The notes under the pieces are model-generated. The model was given only the letters and a program-made list of their open reading frames with translations. It did no database searches and was not told the origin of the DNA. The translations under genes were made by a program, and so were the position numbers. This document shows positions 54,867 to 63,447 of a DNA stretch of 64,000 nucleotides, piece by piece. Within the stretch, counting starts at the first letter, position 1; every line of letters starts with the position of its first letter. The stretch comes from Trinickia sp. Y13. GTDB lineage: Bacteria; Pseudomonadota; Gammaproteobacteria; Burkholderiales; Burkholderiaceae. The DNA lies in the NCBI RefSeq assembly GCF_029522115.1, contig NZ_JAKWFK010000018.1, positions 16,948-80,947 on the forward strand, read 5' to 3'.

Positions 54867-55289
54867 TCACTTACTCAATTGATCTCGCGTCTGATCCTTA
54901 TCGCGCGTTTGATCCTTATCGCGGGTTTGATCCTTATCGCGGGTTTGATCCTTATCGCGGGTTTGATCCTTATCGCGGGTTTGATCCTTATCGCGGGTTT
55001 GATCCTTATCGCGGGTCCGGTCCTGTAGCGTCTTTTTATCGCGCAGACGCGTCTGGTCTCCCAATCGGTCCCCGGATTGATTACGGTGGCGTTCCTGATT
55101 GCGCTCTTGCTGCATAGCGCGAGCTTGCTGCTTGCTGCTAGCGCTCGGGCCGGCGGCCGCGGCACCCATGCCCTGCCCGCCTTGACCACCACCACCACCG
55201 CCACCACCAGCCCCCCCCGCGGCAAATGCGGGAATAGACAGGACGATCGCTGCCGCCACCAAGGTCTTGCGCACTAATTTTGATTTCAT
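54867..55289 (-). CDS. Exported protein with seven KDQTRD repeats
   Basis: A 140-residue protein with a signal peptide (KLVRKTLVAAAIVLSIPAFAAGG), a glycine-rich linker, a Gln/Arg/Asn-rich helix (SKQQARAMQQERNQERHRN) and seven near-identical KDQTRD units. The charged repeat should form a long helix or coil. The ATG at 55289 is four bases behind GGAGG, and a second ATG just upstream is too close to it. I know no function. Confidence 0.8.
   Translation of the reverse strand: MKSKLVRKTLVAAAIVLSIPAFAAGGAGGGGGGGGQGGQGMGAAAAGPSASSKQQARAMQQERNQERHRNQSGDRLGDQTRLRDKKTLQDRTRDKDQTRDKDQTRDKDQTRDKDQTRDKDQTRDKDQTRDKDQTRDQLSK
54890..55015. repeat. 18-bp tandem repeat coding KDQTRD
   Basis: Seven units of about 18 bp (core GATCCTTATCGCG), nearly identical, lie head to tail inside the exported-protein gene. 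It keeps the reading frame. It is coding and has no spacers, so it is not CRISPR. Confidence 0.9.
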
Positions 55290-55780
55290 CATTCCTCCAC
55301 CCATTCGTATGTCGAAACAAATGGCCCGGAAGCTTTAAGATGCTCGCTATCCGCGGCACGGGCGCCAAGCCGACGAAGCCATTCGTTACGTCGGCTTAAC
55401 GTATTCATGATTGCCGCGACCATGGATGTTGATCTTTCTCTGTGTCAAATATTTCTCTGATGATGCTGGTGATGACCAGCTTTTACGCACTGCGGCGTTT
55501 CACCGCATTTATCCTGAAGCGGCGCAACTCCCTGCACCAGTACCGACTTGAGAGTCGTGCGACACGCATTCGAATGCGCGCCAGCCGCGCTAGGTTTCTT
55601 TCATGGGACACGGGTAGCGCGGTCGACGCAGAAGGTCGAGGAGATAATCGACACACTAACCGGAATGACAGCGGTAGATATTGAAAACGACGCGGCGCAG
55701 TTGGCGAATAATTTCCCAAAAGACGTCTCGAAAAAAATCTTCGAAGCTGCGTGCTCAGCTTTCTCGCATGCCCGTGGAGT
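55290..55780. other. Decayed region, no supportable gene
   Basis: Several short frames occur, one with a helical stretch (DTLTGMTAVDIENDAAQLANNF, 55640-55720) that I cannot place. There is no start with a good ribosome site. It abuts the MFS remnant. Confidence 0.5.
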
Positions 55781-56008
55781 CATGCGTTCGCTTATGCCAT
55801 CGCGGCCCCGTTCCTGAGCTATCTGTCGGACCGGATCGATCGCAGCCGCCTTCTACTGATCGCGCTGCTGTCGTTTGCAATCGACGGCGTCGGCATCGTT
55901 TTCGCGCCGACGTTGGCAATCGCAATCGCGCTGCGAATCTTCGGCGGGCTTGCCTCTGCGGTCATCATTCCGACCGCGTTTGCCTTGGTCTCCGAAGTCA
56001 TTCCGCGC
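55781..56008 (+). pseudogene. Remnant of a major facilitator superfamily transporter
   Basis: About 76 codons read AAPFLSYLSDRIDRSRLLLI, then a helix and LRIFGGLASAVIIPTAFAL, helices 2 to 4 of an MFS drug or sugar transporter. Its start is missing and homology stops at VIPR. What follows (AGTAATGCTGAGCC...) may be the tip of a mobile element. Confidence 0.75.
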
Positions 56009-56058
56009 GCAAGTAATGCTGAGCCACTTTGGGGTCCTATTTAAATCGGCAGTGACAG

Positions 56059-57027
56059 CTAGCACGCGTCCTGGCGTCGCAAGTCCCGTATTCCCTGCCC
56101 CAGGCGACGCCGAAGCAGCGTGCGCAGGGTCGTGCCGTCTGAGTAACCCACCATTTCGGCGATGCGTTCCACGCTGTGATTGCTGGTCCTCAGTAAATGG
56201 GCGGCACGCTCGACGCGCAGGTCCTGGATATATGAGATCGGGGTTTTGCCGAGCGTGTCGCGCATGCGTCGCGTCAGAGTGCGCTTGCTGGTCGCCAGGG
56301 CCGCTGCGGCGGCGTCCAGGGTGACCGGTTGATCGAGACGGTCGCGAATCCAGTGGTCGAAGCGTTCGATCAGTGGATCGGCGTGCGCGAGATGCGCCGA
56401 GATCATGTAGGTGCCTTGCGACGGACGGCTATCGACAATCAGATAGCGTGCCACGAGACTGGCCAGTTTGGGGTTGTTCTGGCGAATCAGCCAGAGTGCC
56501 AGGTCGACGTGGCTGAAGCCCGCACCAGCCGTCAACAGCTTGCCGCTCGGAATGATGATGCGGTGCGCATCAAGATGCACGCGCGGGTAGCGTTGGCGGA
56601 ATAGCGGAGTGAGCCACCAGGTTGTTGTGGCCTCACCGCCATCGAGCAGGCCACTTTCGGCCAGCACAAAGGTGCCAATGCAGGCGGCCGCGATGCTCGT
56701 CCCCTCGGCAGCCCACTCGCGCAGCGCAGCGACGGCGTCGCGTACGTCGGGCCGATCAAGCGCGGGCACTAGCGTTTCGGGCATCTTGGTACCCAGTGCC
56801 GGCACAATCACCCAGTCCGGCTGGGGGCTTGGGCGATAAGGGGTTACGGGGATACGCAGGCCTTGCGCGGTGCGGACCTCACGACGCATGCCCACGATGC
56901 TTACCTGATAGCCAGGGGTTTGAATGCCCATCACTAGTGCCAGTTCGTTAGCGGCAGTCAGGGCGTCGAGAACGCTGGTGAGCCCGGTATCGAAACAGCC
57001 TTCCAGCGCGAGAATTGTGATATTCAT
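56059..57027 (-). CDS. GlxA-like AraC-family regulator
   Basis: A 322-residue regulator with an N-terminal DJ-1/PfpI-like domain (MNITILALEGCFDTGLTSVLDALTAAN, ACIGTFVLAESGLLDGGEATTTWW) and a C-terminal AraC-type HTH (about residues 220-318: TLDAAAAALATSKRTLTRRMRD and VERIAEMVGYSDGTTLRTLLRRR). The ATG at 57027 starts the DJ-1 part; upstream frame lacks homology. The divergent cysteine-synthase-like gene at 57372 is a likely target. Confidence 0.9.
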   Translation of the reverse strand: MNITILALEGCFDTGLTSVLDALTAANELALVMGIQTPGYQVSIVGMRREVRTAQGLRIPVTPYRPSPQPDWVIVPALGTKMPETLVPALDRPDVRDAVAALREWAAEGTSIAAACIGTFVLAESGLLDGGEATTTWWLTPLFRQRYPRVHLDAHRIIIPSGKLLTAGAGFSHVDLALWLIRQNNPKLASLVARYLIVDSRPSQGTYMISAHLAHADPLIERFDHWIRDRLDQPVTLDAAAAALATSKRTLTRRMRDTLGKTPISYIQDLRVERAAHLLRTSNHSVERIAEMVGYSDGTTLRTLLRRRLGQGIRDLRRQDAC

Positions 57028-57371
57028 GGCTCGATCGATATTAAAAATGTCATTCGAGACAGTATCTGGGGCGCGTGCTTGGCTTGTAAAGTGTTCACGT
57101 GCCCCGGCCCTCGCCGAATTGCGGCCAGGGCGGGCGAACTGCTGGCCGTGCCGCCCACTATCGAGCCGATGGAAATGCTGGGGCTGAAGCACACTGCGCC
57201 CGTCAACTGAGCCGGCAGAGCAACCATGGCATGCGGTGCAGGACATACCGCTGTTGGATAACCCGGTGAGGTGCGTGCTGGATGTGGCGCACAGCACCTT
57301 GGCCCGAACGCGCGGTCGATCACGTGTTAGTCAGATAGCCTGCTCAGTCGGCGCCCGGAAAAGAGGTAACG
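57028..57371. other. Divergent region before the cysteine-synthase-like gene
   Basis: This 344-base gap has a short plus-strand frame ending in GLKHTAPVN at 57211 that I cannot place; it may be a gene tail. No promoter stands out. Confidence 0.45.
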
Positions 57372-58310
57372 ATGAATATCGCCATGAATGTACTCGAAGC
57401 CATCGGCAACACGCCCCTGGTCCAGCTCCGAAGCGTCGTGCCGTCCGGCTACGCCCGTGTCGTCGTCAAACTGGAAGGCGCGAACCCGACCGGCAACATG
57501 AAAGACAGGATGGCCCGAGCCGCGATCGAGGCTGCGGAAATGGACGGCAGGTTGCAGCCCGGAAGCACGGTCGTCGAATACACCGGAGGCTCGACCGGTG
57601 CCTCGCTGGCACTCGTCTGTGCCGCTAAAGGCTACCGCCTCAAGATCGTGACCTCGGACGCTTTCAGCGAAGAGAAGACGCGAACCACCCGGGCTTTGGG
57701 TGCCCAGATCATCTCCATCCCTAGCGACAACAAGAAAATCACCGAGGACCTGATCCGGACGATGATCGACACCGCCCGGCGAATCAGTGAAGAGCCGCAG
57801 CATTGGTGGTTTGATCAACTGAACAACCGGGATGCGGCGACCGGATATCACTCGATGGCGGAGGAGATTTGGAGCCAGACCGAAGGCAAGGTCGATGCGT
57901 TCGTTCAATCGGTAGGCTCCGCTCACTCGCTTAACGGCGTGATGGAAGTCCTGCGCCGACACAATTCCAAGCTCTACGTTGCTGCTGCCGAGCCAGCCGA
58001 ATCGGCCATCCTGTCCAGTCGACCGAAAGGGTCACACCGGATCGAAGGTATCGGCATCGGGTTCATTCCTCCGCACTGGCGACCGGCCGAGGTTGACGCA
58101 ATCGAATCCGCATCGACGGAGGAAGCGGCCCTGATGTGCCGCCGCCTGGCCCGCGAGGAAGGCATCCTCGCCGGCACGTCGTCGGGACTGAATGCCATCG
58201 CTGCGCTGCGCGTGGCAAAGCGCCTGGGCCCTGGCGCGACAGTCGCAACCGTCATGATCGATTCGGGTCTCAGATACCTGAGCACCGATTTATTTCAAGA
58301 AAATGAGTAA
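57372..58310 (+). CDS. Cysteine synthase-like PLP enzyme
   Basis: A 312-residue PLP-dependent enzyme of the cysteine synthase/cystathionine beta-synthase family. Marks: NVLEAIGNTPLVQLRSVVP, the PLP lysine in NPTGNMKDRMA, EYTGGSTGASLAL (Gly/Thr-rich phosphate loop), and the C-terminal TSSGLNAIAALRVAKRLG. It should make cysteine or a related amino acid from O-acetylserine-type substrates. Length is normal. It is divergent from the AraC regulator. Substrate cannot be told. Confidence 0.9.
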   Translation: MNIAMNVLEAIGNTPLVQLRSVVPSGYARVVVKLEGANPTGNMKDRMARAAIEAAEMDGRLQPGSTVVEYTGGSTGASLALVCAAKGYRLKIVTSDAFSEEKTRTTRALGAQIISIPSDNKKITEDLIRTMIDTARRISEEPQHWWFDQLNNRDAATGYHSMAEEIWSQTEGKVDAFVQSVGSAHSLNGVMEVLRRHNSKLYVAAAEPAESAILSSRPKGSHRIEGIGIGFIPPHWRPAEVDAIESASTEEAALMCRRLAREEGILAGTSSGLNAIAALRVAKRLGPGATVATVMIDSGLRYLSTDLFQENE

Positions 58311-58883
58311 GTGTAAGTGTTCGCGCGAACTTCGGCGCCCGAAATCCAAACCGAGACGATGTGTCCCACCATGCCAATGTTTATGAGGTTATCGTCCGGT
58401 CGGTACGGATATTCCGGTGTGCCTCCTGTGCAGAAATGTAACCCACCGACGGCAGCCATTTCGTCTTGAGGCTGCGAAACAGCATTGGACGCCTCGCCGG
58501 ACACTGACGGTTGGCTCAACACCACCATCGTTACGAAATAGTGAGGAAATTGGACGCCAAAGGATTCTGCCGCGTACGGAGCGCCGTCAAGGAAGTTGCA
58601 CACCGGCTTGGCTGCTCGTCGGCAACCATTTACCGATACTTAGAAAAAATCGCGGAGGATGGCGCTTCTCCGAAGCCAGGCCGTGAGCAATAACCTATTC
58701 ATGCGGGTCGGCCGGCGAACATCACGACGGCGGGGAAACGCGATCGCTGTGATAGAGCGATTTTGCGTTCCTTGGTCGCTTCATTTCACGAACGCCTTCG
58801 CGCCAACTTGACAATGCCATTCGGCCTCGATGGCGCAAGCGTGCGCGATAGAATTGTGACTTTCATCCTTAAGGAATCGTGCC
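58311..58883. other. Region with an HTH fragment
   Basis: No full gene is seen. A plus-strand stretch (58538-58660) reads IVRKLDAKGFCRVRSAVKEV and VAHRLGCSSATIYRYLEKIAE, a helix-turn-helix as found in transposases and small regulators, followed by a stop at 58691. It is probably the tail of a lost regulator or transposase. Confidence 0.5.
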
Positions 58884-59924
58884 GTGTCTGCCATGTTCCC
58901 CGCACCGATGCATATCGCGATCAACGGATACGGTCGCGTCGGCCGTTGCTTCCTGCGGGCGATATATGAGTCGGGCTTCCGTGATGCGTTCAGGATCTCG
59001 GGCATCAACGAACCCGCCGATCTGTCGAGCATGGCGTACCTGACGCGCTTTGATTCTACTCACGGACGCTTCCCGGGAAAGGTCGAGGTCGGGGAAGGCG
59101 CGTTGCTCCTCGACGGCGATGCGATCCCGGTATTTCACGAGACCATACCCGAGGGCGTCGACTGGCGAGGCCTCGAAATCGATCTACTCGTCGAGTGTTC
59201 CGGCCGTTACGGCGATCGGGCATCGCTGACTCGTTTTCTCGACGCCGGCTGCGCGCGGCTACTGCTCTCGCATCCGGGCGACAGCGCCGCGGATGTCGAC
59301 GCGACTGTCGTATTCGGCACAAATCACAGCACCCTCTCGGGCAAGGAGCGCCTGGTGTCGAACGCGTCGTGCACGACCAACGCGGTCGTGCCGGTACTTT
59401 CTCTTCTGCACCGAGAGTTGAACATAGAGCAGGTGCAGCTCACGACGCTGCATTCGGTAATGAACGACCAGCCGCTGATCGACGGCTATCACCATCCCGA
59501 CCTGCGCAGAACGCGTTCGGCGATGCAATCGATCGTGCCAGTTTCAACGGGCCTCGCTCGCGGCGTGGAACGCGTGCTTCCGGAACTCAAGAGTCGCGTG
59601 CATGCCAAGGCGATCCGCGTGCCGACACACAATGTGTCGTCGATCGACATCGTGTTGTCGGTAGGACGAGACGTGAGTGCCGCCAGCATCAACGATCTTT
59701 TGAAAAGCGCAGCGGCCGGTCCCTATGCAGGCCTCATCGCGTATTCGAATGAACCGCATGCTTCCATCGACTTCAATCACGACCCGCATTCCGCGATCAT
59801 CGACGGCACGCAGACCCACGTCAGCGGCCATCGTCTGGTGAATCTGATGCTGTGGTTCGACAATGAGTGGGGCTATGTAAGCCGCTTATTGGATGTGGCG
59901 CGCCACTGGCTCAAAGCAACTTGA
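58884..59924 (+). CDS. Erythrose-4-phosphate dehydrogenase-like (GAPDH family)
   Basis: A 346-residue NAD-dependent dehydrogenase of the GAPDH superfamily. NAD site INGYGRVGRCFLRAIYESG, catalytic VSNASCTTNAVVPV, HSVMNDQPLIDGYHHPDLRRTR, and WFDNEWGYVSRLLD. The HSxMxDQ...ID.YH.DLRRTR pattern is characteristic of Epd rather than the glycolytic enzyme. It would oxidise erythrose-4-phosphate for pyridoxal synthesis, but pdxB is not nearby. The GTG at 58884 lies 8 bases after AAGGA; ATGs at 58893 and 58908 are alternatives. Confidence 0.82.
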   Translation: MSAMFPAPMHIAINGYGRVGRCFLRAIYESGFRDAFRISGINEPADLSSMAYLTRFDSTHGRFPGKVEVGEGALLLDGDAIPVFHETIPEGVDWRGLEIDLLVECSGRYGDRASLTRFLDAGCARLLLSHPGDSAADVDATVVFGTNHSTLSGKERLVSNASCTTNAVVPVLSLLHRELNIEQVQLTTLHSVMNDQPLIDGYHHPDLRRTRSAMQSIVPVSTGLARGVERVLPELKSRVHAKAIRVPTHNVSSIDIVLSVGRDVSAASINDLLKSAAAGPYAGLIAYSNEPHASIDFNHDPHSAIIDGTQTHVSGHRLVNLMLWFDNEWGYVSRLLDVARHWLKAT

Positions 59925-60001
59925 TCCTGTCGACAATACCTTACCGATCCGCCGCCTTCATGGTAATAACCGGGATCGCGGACGGCCAACCTACGGCCGC
60001 G
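59925..60001. other. Spacer before IS66 remnant
   Basis: Short region with nothing I can identify. Confidence 0.4.
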
Positions 60002-60242
60002 TTAGGACTGACCTTGCCCCCCAGAATCGGCACCCGCAAAGAGGTAACTCCGGCAACCGATCGGCACCCCACGCAGGGCGTGCTCAACTGGCAAATTGTC
60101 GATTTCGAGTCGCCCGTCATCGCAATAGCGCGTTAGCGCCGCCCAACAGTTCAGCGCGTAAGAATCGCCCGGCTCGAATCGGATTTGCGCGAGAGCGTGT
60201 CGAGCACTTCGCTCAGCCAAGTATGAAGTTGACCGAGTAATG
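60002..60242 (-). mobile_element. IS66-family transposase (TnpC) remnant, frameshifted
   Basis: The C-terminal domain of an IS66 TnpC transposase survives in two frames. One reads LLGQLHTWLSEVLDTLSRKSD, the other CWAALTRYCDDGRLEIDNLP followed by VEHALRGVPIGCRSYLFAGADSGG. A frameshift separates them and the rest of the element is absent. It marks past transposition at this site. Confidence 0.8.
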
Positions 60243-60351
60243 GTTTAGCGTGCGCTTGGCGATAGGCGCGGCGCTCATCGGGCGGCCTGGCGCAGATAGC
60301 TTTGGGAAGATTCCGGCACGTCAGCGCCGAAATCGCCCACTGCTGTCGGCT
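60243..60351. other. Short intergenic stretch
   Basis: About 110 bases with no feature seen. Confidence 0.4.
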
Positions 60352-62049
60352 TTAGTTATCGGCGCTATCGCCCACGTCGCCCGCCTTCATAAGCGGGTTC
60401 TCCGAGACCACGAAAGCCCCGTTGGCCGTGGCGGTGGCGAAAACGATCGACCGCGAACCCATGACGTAGTAGCCCGTACCGCTGACGGGTGCGACACTTC
60501 CGGCATTCAGCGCCAAGCTCGCCGAAGCGTCCGTCAGAATGAAGGCAGCCGACGTCGCCGGGATCCATGTCGTCGCCGTCAACGTCGGTGTTGCGCTAGG
60601 CATGTCTTTCGTCGCAAAGTTGAAGTCGAACTCGCCCCGCACCGACGCCGGGCTCGACATCGTCCATCCGCCCGCCGTCGGCACAACGCATTCGCCCAGC
60701 ACGCCACCGCCCACCCCCGGCACAAAGCCGCTCAAACGAATCGGCTGGCCCGCCGTGCAAGATACGCCCGCGTCATCGCTGCTTCCAGCGGGCACGGCGA
60801 CGCCGTTCCAAACGGGAACCGCACCGCTCGCGGCCAGCACTGCCGAAAAATTCGTCAAGACGTTCGTGCCGGCATTGACTCCGCCTCCTTGCACGGCAAA
60901 TGCGCTGCCGCCCGTCACGAGCGCGCTCGGCACCGTGCCGAGTTTGCCGCGCAACCGATACGTCTGCGCGCCCGACTTTACGGACAGCTTGATCAAACTG
61001 CCGCGAACGGCGCCCGTCACGTTGCCGTCCGTCGAAGTAATCGTTCCATCGCTCGCTACCGTCAGCGCGGTATCGGCTACGACGCTCGCGGCCGCGACGT
61101 TGGCCGGCGTAGAACCGACGTTCCCCGCCGTCAGACTGGCACTCAGCCCCGTTTCGGCGACGAGCGCCTGCAGTTGATATGCGCCGGGCGGCACGGCCGA
61201 TGCGCCCGACTCCAGCGCATCGCCCGTGGACAACTGCGGACCGAACACATCGTCGGACGTTATGGCTTGTTGCAACGTCGTCAGCGCGGTCGCGCAATCG
61301 CCTCCCAATGCAGCAGCAGCAGAGGCAAGCGTCGTCGAATTGCCCGAGGTCAAATTCGACGCTGCCGCAATGGCAGCCGCCAGGTTCGTCGTCGACGTAA
61401 TACTGGCCGACGGGGTACACAGCTTGTCGCCCACTGCCTTGATCGCCGAGGCGATGACGAGAATGTCGCCGCGGTATGTCCGCAGCGTCGTCCGATAGCC
61501 GCTGTGTGCCAAATTCGAATACGCTCCGCCGTTCACCTGGGCATAGACCGCCAAGGCTGCGGTCGTCACGGGGGTGATGTCGAGGTCGGGCAGCTCGTTC
61601 GCACTGAGCGTCCCCGCGGACGTGATTGCAGACCCTGCGCCGAGATAGCTCGACAGAACAAGGGAGGTCTGATTCGGATCGGTCGCGTTCGCAAAGATCG
61701 GCGTGCTGGTGGCCGGGACCTTCACACTGCCGGTGAACGAACCGTCGGTGCCGGCCGTCACCGTCCCGATCACGGTCGCACCAGCGACACCTTGTGGCGC
61801 CCCCGAGGTGAAGACGATCTGCGCGTTCGCGATCGGGCTGTCGATTGCCGTACCAGATAGCGAAGCAACTGCGGCGACGGGGGAAGTCGCTGATGCACTC
61901 CCTGACGAACTTGCGCCGCCGCCACATGCCGCAAGCGTCATCATCATCGAAGCAAGCGGCACCCATCCCATGCGCCGTAAAGCCTTACGCCGATGCAATT
62001 GCATTGCCAAACGTTTGCGCAATCCTGCACGTTGATTTGTCGTAGTCAT
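60352..62049 (-). CDS. Large secreted lipoprotein with carboxypeptidase-like domain
   Basis: A 565-residue lipoprotein. Lipobox TLAACGGG near residue 42 after a long N-terminus. A carboxypeptidase-regulatory-like domain follows (LSGTAIDSPIANAQIVFTSG, DGSFTGSVKVPATSTPIF). Further Ala/Ser/Thr-rich repeats contain SGALTSAGTLSANELPDLDIT-like segments. It is likely on the surface and may bind polymers; no function is known. Start MTTTNQ is the only good start near the signal peptide. Confidence 0.78.
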   Translation of the reverse strand: MTTTNQRAGLRKRLAMQLHRRKALRRMGWVPLASMMMTLAACGGGASSSGSASATSPVAAVASLSGTAIDSPIANAQIVFTSGAPQGVAGATVIGTVTAGTDGSFTGSVKVPATSTPIFANATDPNQTSLVLSSYLGAGSAITSAGTLSANELPDLDITPVTTAALAVYAQVNGGAYSNLAHSGYRTTLRTYRGDILVIASAIKAVGDKLCTPSASITSTTNLAAAIAAASNLTSGNSTTLASAAAALGGDCATALTTLQQAITSDDVFGPQLSTGDALESGASAVPPGAYQLQALVAETGLSASLTAGNVGSTPANVAAASVVADTALTVASDGTITSTDGNVTGAVRGSLIKLSVKSGAQTYRLRGKLGTVPSALVTGGSAFAVQGGGVNAGTNVLTNFSAVLAASGAVPVWNGVAVPAGSSDDAGVSCTAGQPIRLSGFVPGVGGGVLGECVVPTAGGWTMSSPASVRGEFDFNFATKDMPSATPTLTATTWIPATSAAFILTDASASLALNAGSVAPVSGTGYYVMGSRSIVFATATANGAFVVSENPLMKAGDVGDSADN

Positions 62050-62373
62050 AAGGCCGCCCTCCTTGGTGCGGTAAATGGGGATAACGGCACCTACGCCAAA
62101 TTCTTCAATTCAACTGATATAAAACTTCGCGAATCGTGCGCGGCTGCGCGCGAAGCAGCATCCTTAAGCTTCTCTTAAGCTCCGGCGAATTATTCTTTGA
62201 CGATTTGCCTTTCGCTGCGCGAATCAAACCATGGTGCCGCCTACGGCAAAAAAGTATTGACGCGCAATTGACGCTGCACGCATTGGGCTCATTGCGCTTT
62301 TCCCGTATCGGTCAACTGCTTGTATTGTTTCTATCGAAAGGAATCAAGGTTGCGCCCGCTCGCCGGCTGCACC
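62050..62373. other. Promoter region with QseB-like box and no gene
   Basis: The 324 bases hold the orphan box listed next and a short run towards the acr3 remnant. The plus frame 62136-62444 looks accidental. Confidence 0.5.
62163..62196 (+). promoter_or_regulatory. Orphan QseB/PmrA-like promoter
   Basis: CTTAAG-N5-CTTAAG (62163-62179) is a perfect PmrA/QseB box. TATTCT (62191-62196) lies 11 bases after it, exactly as in the box at 14281. Read on the plus strand it drives no gene I can identify before the acr3 remnant on the opposite strand. The halves are palindromic, so the box could also serve the minus-strand gene ending at 60352. Confidence 0.6.
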
Positions 62374-62631
62374 CAGCGGCTGCTTCAGGATCGCTTCGCC
62401 CTGGAACGCGAACAGCAGCACCAGCGTGGCCAGCGGCGCGGTGATCGACCAGGGACCGATCTTTGCCATCGCGGCTTCGAATGCAGCTTGGCCGTGCGCG
62501 AGCAGCCGCTTGCGCAAGATCTGCGCGATGATCACCGGGATGACGATGTAGAGCACGACCGACGTAAGCAGCGTGGCCCACGGCACCGTGATAGCGGACA
62601 TGCCCAGCAGCAGGCCGACCAGCGGCGGGAT
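62374..62631 (-). pseudogene. acr3: Internal remnant of arsenite permease Acr3
   Basis: About 86 codons read IPPLVGLLLGMSAITVPWAT, then a helix and AQILRKRLLAHGQAAFEAAM and IGPWSITAPLATLVLLFAFQ, the last helices of Acr3. The start and the C-terminus are missing, and the frame does not match the arsC fragment right upstream. It cannot export arsenite. Confidence 0.82.
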
Positions 62632-62701
62632 TGAGCATTCCTTCCTACAGCACGCTACGCGCCGAGTTGTGGGTACAGAGGATCAGTACGTTCGTGGTCA
62701 T
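62632..62701 (-). pseudogene. arsC: 5' remnant of a second arsenate reductase ArsC with a stop codon
   Basis: The start reads MTTNVLILCTHNSARSVL, the CX5R phosphate loop of ArsC-type reductases, then a TAG at 62645-62647 where Ser is expected, followed by EGMLN. After about 24 codons homology stops at the junction with acr3. Confidence 0.8.
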
Positions 62702-62717
62702 GTCAAAGCATCCAGAT

Positions 62718-63109
62718 TTACTGTTGGCCGGTCTCGCGCACCGACTTCTCGAGCGCGACGTTATCGAGTTTGGTAAGTGGCAATGACAGCAGCAGGTCGA
62801 TCCGACGCTTCAGCTTCAGCGTAAGCACCGCGTCGTGCATGGCCTGCTGCTTCTGCTCGTTGGGGACCCTCGACATCGGCCGGGTCGGTCACGCCCCAAC
62901 GCGCAGTAATCGGTTGACCGGGCCAGATCGGGCAGACTTCGCCACCGGCCTTGTCGCACACGGTGAAGACAAATTCGAGCGTTGGCGCGTCAGATGCCGC
63001 GAACTCGTCCCAGCTCTTGCTTCGATACCCTTCCCCTTCGGTAGGCAAGTGCCAACGTGCCCAGCTCGCGCAGTGCGAACGCGTTCACCTCGCCTTTCGG
63101 CTGGCTGCC
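62718..63109 (-). pseudogene. arsC: Arsenate reductase ArsC (thioredoxin-coupled) with frameshifts
   Basis: Fragments in different frames read GSQPKGEVNAFALREL, LPTEGEGYRSKSWDEFAAS, FVFTVCDKAGGEVCPIWPGQP and, after another shift, KQQAMHDAVLTLKLKRRIDL to SVRETGQQ and stop. They are consecutive parts of one ArsC protein. Two frameshifts and a missing start make it inactive. It precedes the second arsC and acr3, the usual order of an arsenic operon. Confidence 0.82.
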
Positions 63110-63447
63110 CCATTGATATCGTTCACGGCTGCTCCTCGTCTTTCATCGACCGCTTCGCCTCAATCGCTTCGCCGTTCGAGCGGAGTCTCTTTCATGAAGG
63201 CTCGGGTACCACCTACGTCAGCCCGCTCCTCGGACGGAATCCGCTCGTTGACTTGCATCAAGCCGTAAAGTTGCGCCCGCCGACATCATGGTCCCGGTGC
63301 TCAGGAATATGCAAGACGGGGCACCGACTGAGTCCCCGATGAGTGGGCGATCGGGGAGCCGATATTGCCAAGATTTGGGCGCGGAGGCGCGACAGTCTTT
63401 GGCTCTGCGTCTTGCGTATAGCCAGACAAAACATGGAGTATGGTCCG
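63110..63447. other. Junk between arsenic remnant and osmC
   Basis: No gene is seen. A minus frame with AQLYGLMQVNERIPSEERAD (63180-63280) and a plus frame before osmC do not match families I know. They may be tails of lost genes. Confidence 0.45.

Noticed and set aside
54885..55020. Tandem 18-bp units that might look like a CRISPR array
   Set aside because: The units follow without spacers and read in frame as KDQTRD within an exported protein.
56009..56060. Possible left tip of an IS21-like element
   Set aside because: The sequence AATGCTGAGCCACTTTGG looks like an insertion-sequence end but no second end or transposase was found; kept only as a remark in a finding.
58295..58603. Minus-strand frame of 102 codons near the HTH fragment
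   Set aside because: It overlaps the HTH on the other strand and has no motif; weak start.
62136..62444. Plus-strand frame after the orphan QseB-like box
   Set aside because: It runs antisense into the acr3 remnant and its C-terminus is Ala/Pro/Arg-rich; no ribosome site.
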